Shown piece by piece: positions 1-8,595 of a stretch of 36,939 nt of DNA. The stretch covers positions 1-36,939 of the forward strand of contig CAVZRO010000016.1 in assembly GCA_963777625.1 (NCBI GenBank). The letters are read 5' to 3'. Each line of letters starts with the position of its first letter. Position 1 is the stretch's first letter. The notes under the pieces were generated by a model, which ran no database searches, was not told where the DNA came from, and saw only the letters and a list, made by a program, of their open reading frames with translations. This stretch comes from DATDIC01 sp963777625 (GTDB lineage Bacteria > Pseudomonadota > Alphaproteobacteria > Acetobacterales > Acetobacteraceae). The translations under genes and the position numbers were made by a program.

Positions 1-765
1 ACTACAGCGCCATCAAGGGCTCCGACGTCGTCATCGTTACCGCCGGCCTGCCCCGCAAACCGGGCATGAGCCGCGACGACCTGATCGAGGTCAACTCCAA
101 GATCATGACCTCGGTTGCCGAAGGGATCAAGCAGTATGCACCCAACGCCTTCATCATCGTCATCTCCAACCCGCTGGACGCCATGGTTACCCTCTGCCAG
201 AAGATCACCGGCTTCCCTTACAACCGCGTCATCGGTCAGGCCGGCGTACTCGACTCGGCCCGTTTCGCCGCTTTCATCGCCTGGGAACTGGGCGTTTCCG
301 TGAAGGACGTCAATGCCATGACCCTCGGCGGCCACGGCGACGACATGGTGCCGCTGGTTCGTTACGCCAGCGTTAACGGTATTCCGGTCATGGAACTTCT
401 TGAGCAGAAGTACAAGGATGCAAGGCCAAGGCCAAGGAAGTCATGGATGCCATGGTCAAGCGCACCCGTGGCGCCGGCGGCGAAGTTGTTGCCCTGCTCA
501 AAACCGGTTCCGCCTTCTACTCCCCGGCTTCTTCGCGCCATTGCCATGGCCGAGTCGATCCTCAAGGACCAGAAACGCGTTCTTCCGACCTGTGCCTACC
601 TGCAACGGCGAGTTCGGCGTCAAAGGCTACTATGTCGGCGTTCCCTGCGTGCTGGGCGAAAACGGCGTTGAGAAGATCCTCGAGTTCGAACTCGATGCGG
701 AAGAGCAGGCGATGATGGACAAGTCGGTTGCCGCTGTTAAGGAACTTGTCGACAGCATGAAATAA
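1..765 (+). CDS. mdh: Malate dehydrogenase, 5'-partial, three frameshifts
   Basis: NAD-dependent malate dehydrogenase of the TCA cycle (malate to oxaloacetate, cytoplasm). The gene is already open at the window edge, so the N-terminal Rossmann glycine motif is missing. The visible part starts at the strand carrying [15 protein letters not shown], whose arginines bind substrate. It continues with ISNPLDAM, the catalytic-histidine segment [15 protein letters not shown], and a C-terminus ending in [10 protein letters not shown]. The protein moves through three frames, with breaks near 421 (one base missing), 555 and 603 (one base extra each). Every shifted segment still matches the family, so these look like sequencing indels rather than decay. 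It lies upstream of the kor genes, an arrangement I recall from Geobacter, and is separated from them by a terminator. Confidence 0.93.
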
Positions 766-794
766 GATGCCGCTCTGATAAGTTGTCTGTCAGG

Positions 795-830
795 GCAAAG
801 AAGGGCTTCATGCCCTTCTTTTGCTTTTGT
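795..830 (+). terminator. Rho-independent terminator after mdh
   Basis: A 10-bp stem (797-806 with 812-821) closes a 5-nt TTCAT loop and is followed by the T-rich tract TTTTGCTTTTGTT. It starts about 30 bases after the mdh stop and separates mdh from the kor operon. Confidence 0.85.
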
Positions 831-879
831 TCAAGACATAGTTAGGAGCAGCATGCAAATATTCACGGAAAGACGATGC

Positions 880-909
880 TTGTTTTTACGTATACATGTG
901 TGATATAAA
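880..909 (+). promoter_or_regulatory. Possible sigma-70 promoter for the kor operon
   Basis: TTGTTT at 880-885 and TATAAA at 904-909 are separated by 18 bases, in an AT-rich stretch between the mdh terminator and the korD start at 958. The -10 box is good and the -35 box weak (3 of 6). This is the only AT-rich promoter-like segment before the operon. Confidence 0.4.
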
Positions 910-957
910 AATCGTTTTGCAGCCGAATGGGCTTTTTACATAAAGGAGCGTATTTAG

Positions 958-1153
958 ATGGAAAAGAAACTTCCAACAATCGAGATCATCGAGAAGTACT
1001 GCAAGGGGTGTCATATCTGCGTGGAGTTCTGCCCGACCAAGGTTCTTGGAAATGCAGGGCTTTGTCGCAGCGGTCAAGAACCTGGAAGCCTGCATCAAAT
1101 GCATGCAGTGCGAACTCCGGTGCCCCGACTTCGCAATCAAAGTAACAGCTTAA
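958..1153 (+). CDS. korD: 2-oxoacid:ferredoxin oxidoreductase delta subunit (2x[4Fe-4S] ferredoxin), one frameshift
   Basis: Small ferredoxin-like delta subunit that carries electrons from the KorAB catalytic core. The start MEKKLPTIEIIEKYC is followed by a first cluster motif (C-K-G-C-H-I-C-V-E-F-C-P). After correcting one extra G near 1048, a second motif follows (C-I-K-C-M-Q-C-E-L-R-C-P) and the protein ends with an AIKVTA tail at TAA 1151-1153. The corrected length of about 64 residues is normal for this subunit. It is the first gene of the korDABC operon, 17 bases ahead of korA. Without the correction the second cluster would be lost. Confidence 0.88.
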
Positions 1154-1170
1154 TAATTCAACAGGAGGTA

Positions 1171-2316
1171 ATGAAAGTGGCAAAAAAAGTTGCGTTTCTT
1201 CAGGGTAACGAAGCTGCAGCCCACGGCGCGCTCTACGCCGGCTGCAACTTTTTTGCAGGTTATCCCGATCACCCCCTCGACCGAGGTTGCTGAGGTCATG
1301 TCTGCCGAACTTCCCAAGATCGGCGGAAAATTTATCCAGATGGAAGACGAGATCGGCGCCATGGCCGCCATTATCGGTGCATCGCTGACCGGTGCAAAGG
1401 TTCTTACCTCAACCTCAGGTCCCGGTCTTTCCCTGAAGCAGGAGAACTGATCGGCTATGCCTGCATCACCGAGATTCCCTGCGTTATCTATCAACGTCAT
1501 GCGCGGCGGCCCTTCCACCGGTATGCCTACCGGTCCTAGCCAGTCCGACGTCATGTGCGCCAAGTGGGGTACCCACGGCGACCATCCCGCCATCTGCCTG
1601 GTCCCGGCTTCGGTGCAGGAAATCTTCGAAGAGACTGTCCGCGCCTTTAATCTGGCGGAAAAATACCGTACTCCGGTAATGGTCATGCCGGACGAAATCG
1701 TCGCCCACATGCGAGAGCGGATCGTGTTCCCCGAGCCGGGCGAAATTGAGGTTATCAACCGCACTGCGCCGACCGTACCTCCGGCAGAATACAAGCCCTA
1801 CGACACCAGTTCGGCGATGTCCCGCCTCTGGCCGCCTTCGGTTCCGGCTACCGATTCCACGTACCGGTCTCAACAAGATGGCAGGACGGTTTCCCGACCA
1901 CCAAGGCCGCCATTGTCCAGGCCGAGGAAGAGCGTCAGGTTCGCAAGGTCGAGGCCAATGCCGACGACATCATCAAATTTGAAGAGTATCTGACTGGACG
2001 ATGCCGAAGTTGTCGTGGTTGCCTTCGGCTCCACTTCCCGTTCGGCCCGTTTTGCCGTCAACGAGGCGCGCAAGCAGGGGATCAAGGCCGGCCTGTTCCG
2101 GATCATAACCTTCTGGCCGTTCCCGGACAAGCAGCTCACTCGCTATGTCCAAAAAGGTCAAGGCCTTTATCACCCCGGAAATGAACCTGGGGATGTGCAC
2201 CGGTGAAGTGAAGCGGTGTGCGCAGGGCAAGGCGCCGGTGCACGGCATCTTCCGCGTTGACGGTGAACCGATCAATCCCGGACCAGATCCTCGATAAGAT
2301 CAAGGAGGTTAAGTAA
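1171..2316 (+). CDS. korA: 2-oxoglutarate:ferredoxin oxidoreductase alpha subunit, multiple frameshifts
   Basis: Alpha subunit of the oxygen-sensitive enzyme that makes succinyl-CoA and reduced ferredoxin from 2-oxoglutarate, or the reverse in reductive TCA use. A strong AGGAGG stands just upstream of ATG 1171. Recognisable parts are the N-terminal pyrimidine-binding domain (GNEAAAHGALYAGC, then GYP, then EDEIGAMAAIIGASLTGAK, TSTSGPGLSL), NVMRGGPSTGMPTGPSQSD, and a C-terminal domain with VVVAFGSTSRSARFAV and FWPFPDKQL, ending DQILDKIKEVK. At least six single-base indels (near 1265, 1451, 1490, 1810, 1880-1995 and 2151) move the protein between frames. Reconstructed length is about 380 residues. 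The stop is one base before the korB start, so the two are translationally coupled. Confidence 0.9.
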
Positions 2317-2317
2317 C

Positions 2318-3143
2318 ATGGCTTTTGATTATGATAAATATATCCGTCCCGGCAAACTGCCGCATATCTGGTGCCCCGGCTGCGGTCACGGCATCGTCAT
2401 GAAGGGGCTGATCCGGGCCATCGACACCCTTGGCCTGGAGAAGAAAAATACCGCCATCGTTTCCGGCATCGGCTGTGCCTCCAGGCTTCCCGGGCTATAT
2501 CGACTGCTGTACGCTGCACACCGCCCATGGCCGCGCCGCTGCCTTTGCTACCGGCGTCAAGATGGCCAAGCCCGAGATGAACGTGATCCTGTGTCGGCGG
2601 CGACGGCGACGGTACCGCCATCGGCGGCAACCACTTCATCCATGCCTGCCGCCGCAACATCGACATGACCTACATCATCATGAACAACAAAATCTACGGC
2701 ATGACCGGCGGCCAGTTCTCTCCCTGCACCCCGACCGGCGCCAAGGCATCCACCACCCCCTACGGCAACCCCGATCCCTGCTTTCGACATCGCCAAACTG
2801 GCAATCGGCGCCGGCGCCACCTTCGTTGCCCGCGGCACCGCCTACCATGCCAACCAGATCGACAAGCTGATTGTCGAGGCGATCCAGCACAAAGGCTTCT
2901 CCGTCGTGGAGATCCTGGACGACTGCCCGACCACCTATGGCCGCCGCAACAAGTTCAAGTCGGTCATCGAGATGATGAACCGTCTGAAAGAGATCGCCGT
3001 CCCGGTCAAGGCTGCTGAAAAGATGACCGCCGAGCAGCTGCAGGGCAAGGTCCTTACCGGCGTCCTCTACAAGGAAGAAACGAAGCCCGAGTACACTGCC
3101 GAATACGCCAAAGGTCATCGAGCGCGCCAAAGGCGCCAAGTAA
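2318..3143 (+). CDS. korB: 2-oxoglutarate:ferredoxin oxidoreductase beta subunit, multiple frameshifts
   Basis: Thiamine-diphosphate-binding beta subunit of KorABCD. The start MAFDYDKYIRPGKLPHIWC leads into CPGCGHGIV (cluster or TPP-proximal cysteines), then GIGCASRLPGY, THTAHGRAAAFATG-like sequence, the TPP motif region GGDGDGTAIGGNHFIHACRRN, and YIIMNNKIYGMTGGQFSPC, ending with VIERAKGAK. Indels near 2492, 2594, 2780 and 3113 break the frame, and all segments join into a normal-length protein of about 274 residues. GAGGTTAAG just before the ATG acts as ribosome binding site inside the end of korA. Confidence 0.9.
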
Positions 3144-3171
3144 TCAATTACAGGAAAAGGAGAATATACAG

Positions 3172-3719
3172 ATGTCTCAAGATATGAACTCAGATTTTCC
3201 GGTGCTGGCGGGCAGGGACTGATCCTTGCCGGCGTCATCATGGCCGAAGCCGCTTCGATCTATGACGGCAAGCAGGCCGTCCAGTCCCAGAGCTACGGCC
3301 CTGAGGCACGCGGTGGGGCATCCAAGTCGGAGGTGATCATCTCCGACGGGCCGATCGATTACCCGAAGGCAACCGTGGTCGATGCACTGCTGGCCCTGAC
3401 CCAGGAAGCGTGCGACAAGTATTCCCACGACCTGAAGGAAGGCGGGGTCCTGCTGATCGATTCCGACCTGGTCAAGAATGTTCCGAAAGGGAATTTCAAG
3501 ATCGTATCCTTCCCGATCATCAATACCGCCAAGAACGAAGTCGGCCGTGAGATCGTCGCCAACATCGTTGCCCTGGGCGCAATGGTGGCGCTGACCGGTC
3601 AGGTCACCAAGGAGAGCGCCGAAAAGGCGGTTCTTGCCCGCGTTCCCGAGGCATTCATCGAACTGAACAAGAAGGCGTTCAATATGGGTTATGACAAGGC
3701 TCTGGCCGCTAACAAATAG
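3172..3719 (+). CDS. korC: 2-oxoglutarate:ferredoxin oxidoreductase gamma subunit, frameshift near the start
   Basis: Gamma subunit, the CoA-binding-side domain of 2-oxoacid:ferredoxin oxidoreductases. AAAAGGAG precedes ATG 3172 (MSQ). The expected N-terminal FSGAGGQGLILAGVIMAEAA is present but split by missing or extra bases between 3180 and 3225. From 3240 on the frame is clean: SYGPEARGGASKSEVIISD is the family hallmark, followed by AVLARVPEAFIELNKKAF and the stop at 3717-3719. The length after repair is about 182 residues. It is the last gene of the operon and is followed by a strong terminator. Confidence 0.92.
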
Positions 3720-3743
3720 CAGATTAGGGAAATACATGACGAG

Positions 3744-3779
3744 AGGCCCGGCAAAACCTTTGCCGGGCCTTTTCTGTTG
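3744..3779 (+). terminator. Rho-independent terminator after korC
   Basis: A perfect 12-bp stem (3744-3755 with 3759-3770, AGGCCCGGCAAA and its complement) with a 3-nt ACC loop is followed by TTTTCTGTT. It ends the korDABC operon. Confidence 0.95.
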
Positions 3780-3866
3780 ACAGGCTGCCAAAATTTGCCG
3801 TGGAAATGGGGCAGGATTCATGTTAGTAATGGATAGTGCCTGACACGGAAACTTTGCGGAGAACCA

Positions 3867-4496
3867 TTGCACGAGTTCCTCAAAGACTATCTGGCGACCC
3901 ATGGCTACTGGGTCCTCTTTCTCTGGACATTTCTAGAAGGGGAGGCGGGGCTCATACTCGCGGGATTCCTTGCCTATGAGGGATATTTCAACCTCGCCGG
4001 GGTGATTGCCACCGCTTACTGCGGTGCCTTTGCCGGAGACCAGTTCTACTTTTACCTGGGTCGCTGGCAGGGGAAGCGGCTCTTGGTTCTCTTTACCGCC
4101 ATCGCCCGCAAATTCAAAAAAGCCCTGCGTCTAATCGAGAAGTACGGCACCTTTGTCGCCTTCATATCCCGGTACACCTACGGTTTTCGCATCATCCTGC
4201 CGATCGTGCTCGGTATGACGACTTTTCCCAGCGGAAAATTCTGCTGGCTCAATATTCTCAGCGCCTTGAGCTGGGCAGTTATTTTTTCACTGGCCGGGTA
4301 TTTTTTTGGGGTAAGCGCAGCCCTTTTTGTCGAGGATGTTGGGCGATACGAGCATCATTTGATGTTCATACTTGCATGTCTTATCGCCGCCGTATGGTTG
4401 TTCCATTTTACCTACTCGTGGCGGCGGCGTCGCAGAGCACGGGCGCGCCTGAAAAGAATAAAGAATTGGCGGACGGCTGAAAGAAGGTTGTCGTGA
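3867..4496 (+). CDS. DedA-family (SNARE-associated/VTT domain) inner-membrane protein
   Basis: Integral membrane protein of 209 residues in the DedA/VTT family, several members of which act in lipid flipping. The start is TTG 3867, preceded by GCGGAG. The protein opens with the membrane-entry helix YWVLFLWTFLEGEAGLILAGF. The glutamate and the small-residue turn FAGDQFYFYLGRWQGKR are the family signature, with the conserved arginines following in FISRYTYGFRIILPIVLGMT. At least four further hydrophobic segments are present. The C-terminal tail is highly basic (SWRRRRRARARLKR). There is no frameshift. The stop overlaps the start of the next gene (TGATG), so it is probably cotranscribed with trmJ and the SemiSWEET gene. 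The substrate is unknown. Confidence 0.88.
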   Translation: MHEFLKDYLATHGYWVLFLWTFLEGEAGLILAGFLAYEGYFNLAGVIATAYCGAFAGDQFYFYLGRWQGKRLLVLFTAIARKFKKALRLIEKYGTFVAFISRYTYGFRIILPIVLGMTTFPSGKFCWLNILSALSWAVIFSLAGYFFGVSAALFVEDVGRYEHHLMFILACLIAAVWLFHFTYSWRRRRRARARLKRIKNWRTAERRLS

Positions 4497-5230
4497 TGGA
4501 GAGAGGCAGCGTTATTATTGTACTCGTCGAACCGCAGAGCCCCGGCAATGTCGGTATGGTATGTCGTGCCATGAAAAATATGGGCATGGTGAGGCTCAGG
4601 CTTGTCAACCCCTGTCCGACAGACCATCCCGATGCGGCGAAGTTCGCCGTGGCAGCGAAGGATGTGCTGCAACAGGCGGAAATTTTCCCGACTCTGGCAG
4701 CGGCACTTGCCGATATCACTTTGTCGGTTGCCACCACCCGCCGCCATGGCAAATATCGACAGGAGATCGTCACTCCTGCTGAGATTGCGGAGCGACTTCA
4801 CAGTGACGGCGGGGTTAATCGGGCAGCACTGGTCTTCGGACGTGAGGACAGCGGCCTCACTACCGACGAAGTTGCTCTCTGCCGCTGGCAGGCTACAATC
4901 CCGACAGCCGATGATTACGGTTCCCTCAACCTGGCCCAGGCGGTACTCATTTTTACCTATGAGATATTCCGGACGGCAGGTGGTGCCATCCCCCTCAGTA
5001 AGAGGGTGCTCGCAACAGGTGACGATTTGGAGACTCTCTTCACCCATATGGAACAATCGCTTTTACGCATCGGGTTTCTCAACCCGCAGAACCCGGCGCA
5101 TCTCATGCGGACACTCAGACGCATATTTGCTCGTGCCGAAATGGACCAGCGGGAAGTGGCCGTGTTGCGCGGTCTGATGTCACAGATCGACTGGGCTGCT
5201 TCCGCATTTCAAGGAAAGAAGAAGCAATGA
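4496..5230 (+). CDS. trmJ: tRNA (cytidine/uridine-32 2'-O)-methyltransferase, TrmJ type
   Basis: SPOUT-superfamily RNA methyltransferase. The N-terminal motif IVLVEPQSPGNVGMVCRAMKN is the TrmH/TrmJ motif 1, VFGREDSGLTTDEVALC is motif 2, and the knot region SLNLAQAVLIFTYEIFR is motif 3. The trefoil-knot SAM site is therefore complete. A helical C-terminal extension (LFTHMEQSLLRIGFL to QREVAVLRGLMSQID) is typical of TrmJ rather than TrmL. I chose ATG 4496, which overlaps the dedA stop by one base; GTG 4493 in the same frame is the alternative. It ends at 5230, overlapping the next ATG by four bases. Confidence 0.88.
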   Translation: MERGSVIIVLVEPQSPGNVGMVCRAMKNMGMVRLRLVNPCPTDHPDAAKFAVAAKDVLQQAEIFPTLAAALADITLSVATTRRHGKYRQEIVTPAEIAERLHSDGGVNRAALVFGREDSGLTTDEVALCRWQATIPTADDYGSLNLAQAVLIFTYEIFRTAGGAIPLSKRVLATGDDLETLFTHMEQSLLRIGFLNPQNPAHLMRTLRRIFARAEMDQREVAVLRGLMSQIDWAASAFQGKKKQ

Positions 5231-5505
5231 ATATCACGCATCTCGGCTTCCTGGCCGGGGCATTGACGAGCGCTGCGGCAGTCCCACAATTGATCAAATC
5301 ATATCGCAGCCGGCACATGGACGATATTTCCTTCTGGCAACTGCTGCTGATAAACATTGGATTGTTGCTGTGGCTCGCCTATGGGATAATTCTGTGCGAC
5401 TCGCCCATCATTATTGCGAATTGCTTCACACTTTTGTGTTATACTCTGCTCATTGTCATGAAGATTTTGTACCGGAAGAGGGCCAGTTCCCCCTCCGTGG
5501 ATTAA
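5227..5505 (+). CDS. SemiSWEET/PQ-loop family small membrane protein
   Basis: A 92-residue, three-helix membrane protein of the MtN3/SemiSWEET family, whose members dimerise to form sugar uniporters. The PQ motif lies in AAAVPQLIKSYRSRHMDDIS at about residues 16-37, followed by SFWQLLLINIGLLLWLAYGI with the conserved aromatic, and a third helix IIIANCFTLLCYTLLIVMKI. The ATGA overlap with trmJ implies translational coupling. The sugar specificity cannot be told from the sequence. Confidence 0.85.
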   Translation: MNITHLGFLAGALTSAAAVPQLIKSYRSRHMDDISFWQLLLINIGLLLWLAYGIILCDSPIIIANCFTLLCYTLLIVMKILYRKRASSPSVD

Positions 5506-5536
5506 AACTGAAAACTCAAGGAGGTAAGGAGGAACC

Positions 5537-6008
5537 ATGAAACGACTGATTATGCTGACGATTGCCCTGTCAATTATTTCGATGCTATCCGGTTGCGGGT
5601 ACAACACCATGCAAGCCAACGAAGAGGGGGTCTTTGCTGCCTGGGGAGACGTGGAAGCAAGCTACCAGCGTCGTGCTGACCTGATTCCCAACCTGGTCGA
5701 GGTGGTAAAGGGATACGCCAAGCACGAGGCGGATACCCTGAAGGCTGTGACCGAGGCCCGCGCAAAGGTCGGCTCAATGCAGATATCCAAACAGATGATA
5801 AACGACCCACAGGCATTTCAAAAGTTCCAGCAGGCTCAGGGTGAACTTTCCGGGGCCTTGTCCCGACTGATGGTGGTGGTGGAGAAATATCCGGATCTCA
5901 AGGCAAACCAGAACTTCCTCGACCTGCAGAATCAGCTGGAGGGAACAGAGAACCGGATTAATGTCGCCCGGGTTCGTTACAACAAGGCGGTGCAGGTATT
6001 CAATACGA
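5537..6008 (+). CDS. lemA: LemA family lipoprotein, 3' end lost at a junction
   Basis: LemA-type protein with AGGAGG ahead of ATG 5537. The first 20 residues form a lipoprotein signal peptide with lipobox LSGC. The LemA domain follows: VEASYQRRADLIPNLVEVVKGY, TEARAKVG, QGELSGALSRLMVVVEKYPDLK, NQLEGTENRINVARVRYN, and KAVQVFNT. Family members continue with a conserved segment of roughly 30-40 residues that is absent. From about 6009 the DNA is antisense phage sequence, so the open frame that runs on to 7312 is meaningless fusion. The full gene should be about 190-200 residues; about 156 are present. Confidence 0.92.
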
Positions 6009-6119
6009 GATGTCGAGACCCTGGACCTGCACCACCACGCGCGGACCGACGCCGCTCTGCACCACCTTGGCGCGGGTCACCATCGAGCGGATCGCGGACC
6101 CCAGCCGCGCGAGCGACAT
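6009..6119 (-). CDS. Mu gp45-like baseplate assembly protein V, 3' end lost at a junction
   Basis: Only the N-terminal 37 residues are present (MSLARLGSAIRSMVTRAKVV... ending VVVQVQGLDIS). This matches the N-terminus of Mu gp45/GpV-type baseplate spike proteins, which place a helical start before the OB-fold. The ATG at 6117-6119 overlaps the stop of the P gene (TGATG), as between the other tail genes, so this is the expected next tail gene. The rest is replaced by lemA sequence of a different genome. It is too short to appear as a normal open reading frame call. Confidence 0.7.
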
Positions 6120-7297
6120 CAGCCGGGCGCCAGGCCGTCGAGATCGAGCGCGCCGCCGCCCTTGCCGCCGCCGTGGTGCTTGCGGAGCTTCACGGCACCG
6201 GGGTCAGGCGTGTAGCCCTCGATCGGGCCGAGCATGAGCCGCGTGGTCCGGCCGGTCTTGTCGTCGAGCACATACTCGACGCGCGCCGACAGCAGATCGC
6301 GATCGATGCCCAGCCAGGCGGCGGAGACCGGCACAAGCTGGTTCAGCGACCAGAGCGACCCGTCCGGTTGCCGCCAGCCCTGCACCTCGATGTGCACCTG
6401 GATGGAGCGGCCGTAGGCGAAGGCCCGCTGCCAGTTGGCGCGAAGCTGCATGCCGGCTTGGTCGAGCTGGCTCTCCGCCAGCGTCACATGCGGGCGGTAG
6501 CGCGGCACGCCGGCATCGTGCGCGAGCGCGCCCTGGCCGGTCTGCACCACTCCGCCCTTGCCCGCATACGAGGCAGGCCCCGGCCCGTGCAGCGCGCTGA
6601 GATCGAGGCCGCCGGTCGCGGCACCGCCGACCCCGTGCTGACCCTTCACGATGTAATCCGAGAACCGCCGATGCACGTTGATCGACGATTGCGCGCGCAA
6701 GATGTTCTCCCCCTGGACGAGGCGGCCAGCGGCACGCGTCGAGCCGGCGCGGGTGAGCACCAGGCGGCCCTTGCCATCGTCGCAGGCCAGGACGCCGGCG
6801 AGCCGGCAAAGCCGTTCGAGGAAGGTCCAGGCGGTCTCGCATCGTTCGAGTTTTGCGTCCGCCACCACGCCGGAGGCGCCGTCGGTCTCGACCACCACGT
6901 CGATCTTGAACAGGCCGCAGATCGACCGCGCGATCGCCTCCAGCGTGTAGCCGGCGAACTGCCCGGACTGGATGTCGGGCGTGCAGTCGATCAGGTCCTC
7001 GGTGCGGCTGCGGCCAAGGATGCGAACGCCGTGCGCCACGCGATCGAACATCGGCTGGTAGCCGTCGACGTAGCCGGTCAGCACCGGGTCCGACCCGATC
7101 GAGACCACGCACTCCGAGAACGGCTGGATCAGCCACGGCTCGTCCTGCTCGGGCCACCGTTCGCTCACCGCGATGTCGAAGTCCGACGCGCACCGATCGA
7201 GGCCACGGCTGACCCGCAGCGATGTCCAGCCCGCGTAGATCTTGCCATCGACGGTCAGCGTTGGACTGTCGTCAGCCGGAGCCGGAGCGGCACTCAT
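6119..7297 (-). CDS. P: Mu gp44-like tail protein P (late control D / baseplate hub)
   Basis: A 392-residue baseplate hub protein of Mu P/gp44 type, related to the P2 gpD hub family that holds the tail spike. The start MSAAPAPADDSPTLTVDGKIYAG is followed by WTSLRVSRGLDRCASDFDIAVSERWP, the typical first beta barrel. GYVDGYQPMFD, GRSRTEDLIDCTPDI and ILRAQSSINVHRRFSDYIVKGQ are family segments. A Gly/His-rich tail (HHGGGKGGGALD) ends it. The ATG at 7297 overlaps the stop of the upstream N gene, and its own stop overlaps gp45. An uncorrected frameshift upstream makes it look fused to N; I consider them separate because the restored N frame ends exactly at this ATG. Confidence 0.88.
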   Translation of the reverse strand: MSAAPAPADDSPTLTVDGKIYAGWTSLRVSRGLDRCASDFDIAVSERWPEQDEPWLIQPFSECVVSIGSDPVLTGYVDGYQPMFDRVAHGVRILGRSRTEDLIDCTPDIQSGQFAGYTLEAIARSICGLFKIDVVVETDGASGVVADAKLERCETAWTFLERLCRLAGVLACDDGKGRLVLTRAGSTRAAGRLVQGENILRAQSSINVHRRFSDYIVKGQHGVGGAATGGLDLSALHGPGPASYAGKGGVVQTGQGALAHDAGVPRYRPHVTLAESQLDQAGMQLRANWQRAFAYGRSIQVHIEVQGWRQPDGSLWSLNQLVPVSAAWLGIDRDLLSARVEYVLDDKTGRTTRLMLGPIEGYTPDPGAVKLRKHHGGGKGGGALDLDGLAPG

Positions 7298-8595
7298 GGC
7301 ACGAGCTGGTAGCCGGCGCGCGGCATGAAGGCCGGGTGCGGCGCATCGTTCAGCGCCTCCAGCTCCTCGGCACGGCCCGCGTCGTGGTGCAGCAGTTGCG
7401 CCAGCGCCAGCGACGGCAGGCTGCCCGGCAGGCTGTAGCGCGCCAGGCGCGGCAGTTGCTGGGCACGCTGCGTCACGTCCTGCACCGCCATGGCGCCGAT
7501 CGCCTGCCAGCCGAGATACAGCTCGTCCAGCCCGGCATCGGCCGCCGCCTCTGCCCGCGCATCGATCAAGCTCGAGTACCTGCCCGAGCGCCGCCGACGC
7601 GGCATCCGCCGACGGCCAGACGATCGCCGCGTAGACCTGCAGCACCGCCACCGTGGCGGCCGCCTCGACCAGCCCCACGATCGCCGCCTGCTGCGCCGCC
7701 ATGGCGGCCAGGACAGGGGTCGAGGGCGTAACAGCGGCCAGACCGTCACCCCAGCCAGCGAGGCCCGCAAGCCCGCCAGTGAGGTCCGCACCGGGTCGGA
7801 ACAACGGCGCCCGGCCGGAGACCGGATCGTCGGGCAGCGGCGGCGGAGCCAGGGAGGTCGCGACAATGTCGGCCGCGCCGGTGAACACGTTCAGCACCGC
7901 ATCCGACGCTGCGTCGTCATTGGCGAACGAACCGGCCATGCCGGCGATCGACGAACGCAACCCGAGGATCGTTGCCGGCGGCAGGCCAAGCATGCTCTCG
8001 GCGACCTGGCCGAACAGGTTCTCGGCAAACCCGAGCAGATAGCCCGGCCGCTTCGCAGCAAGGCTGGCGATGGCATAGGCCCGCTTGATGACGGGCAGCA
8101 GCTTCAGCAGGCCATGCAGCAGACCACCGGCGGTATCGGTGACGCTGAGCGGCGACGCCTGCTTGCCGTCCTCAACGAAGTCGATGTCGAAGGCCGCGTA
8201 GCCGCCGCGATCCTTGCTCTCGCTCCAGCGCAGCAGGCCGGAGCGGCACTGCCGCTCGCCCAGGAACGGATGCACCAAGGTGCCGGCCGTGTTCTTGTCC
8301 TGGCAGGCGGCGAGCAACGCGTCGCGCTTGTCCTGGTAGTCATCACCGATGACGAAGGCCCTGATCCGGTGCCGCTGAGCGGCGCGGCCCAGGTCCTCGG
8401 TGTAGGGCTGATCGCGCAGCGGAAACTCATGCGTGACGATGCGGCGACCGCCCTCGCCGGCGGCGACATCGACCACGAACGGCACGCCGCGGAACGACGC
8501 CGGCCGCAGCACGGCCGAACCCGCCGACAGGTTCGGGAAGCCGCCAAGCGCGCCGGTGAGCGCGGTGCCGGCGGATGACGAGCAAGATCGCTCAT
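7294..8595 (-). CDS. N: Mu gp43-like DNA circularization protein N, two frameshifts
   Basis: Tail protein of the Mu N/gp43 family (DNA circularization N-terminal domain). The hallmark is LRPASFRGVPFVVDVAAGEG followed by GRRIVTHEFPLRDQPYTEDLGRAAQRHRIRAFVIGDDY and LLAACQ...GTLVHPFLGERQ. The ATG at 8595 (MSDLAR) overlaps the tape-measure stop as TGATG. An indel near 8570 moves the frame into NLSAGSAVLRPAS. A second near 7570 moves it from ALGQVLE to IDARAEAAADAGLDELYLGWQAIGAM, ending PRAGYQLVP at 7294-7296. Repaired length is about 433 residues. The central part is Ala/Pro-rich and less conserved. Confidence 0.87.

Noticed and set aside
1..3719. mdh and kor genes as true pseudogenes
   Set aside because: The shifts are single-base, dense at the contig end, and every reading frame segment is intact and family-like, which fits sequencing error better than decay.
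5537..7312. 591-residue open frame that looks like a LemA fusion protein
   Set aside because: After residue 156 the frame is antisense to the phage P gene and has the Arg/Ala/Pro-rich look of a shadow frame; the fusion is an artefact of the junction.
6119..8512. 797-residue apparent N-P fusion protein on the minus strand
   Set aside because: A single indel near 7570 joins the two. In the restored frame N ends exactly at the ATG of P with a TGATG overlap like the other tail genes.
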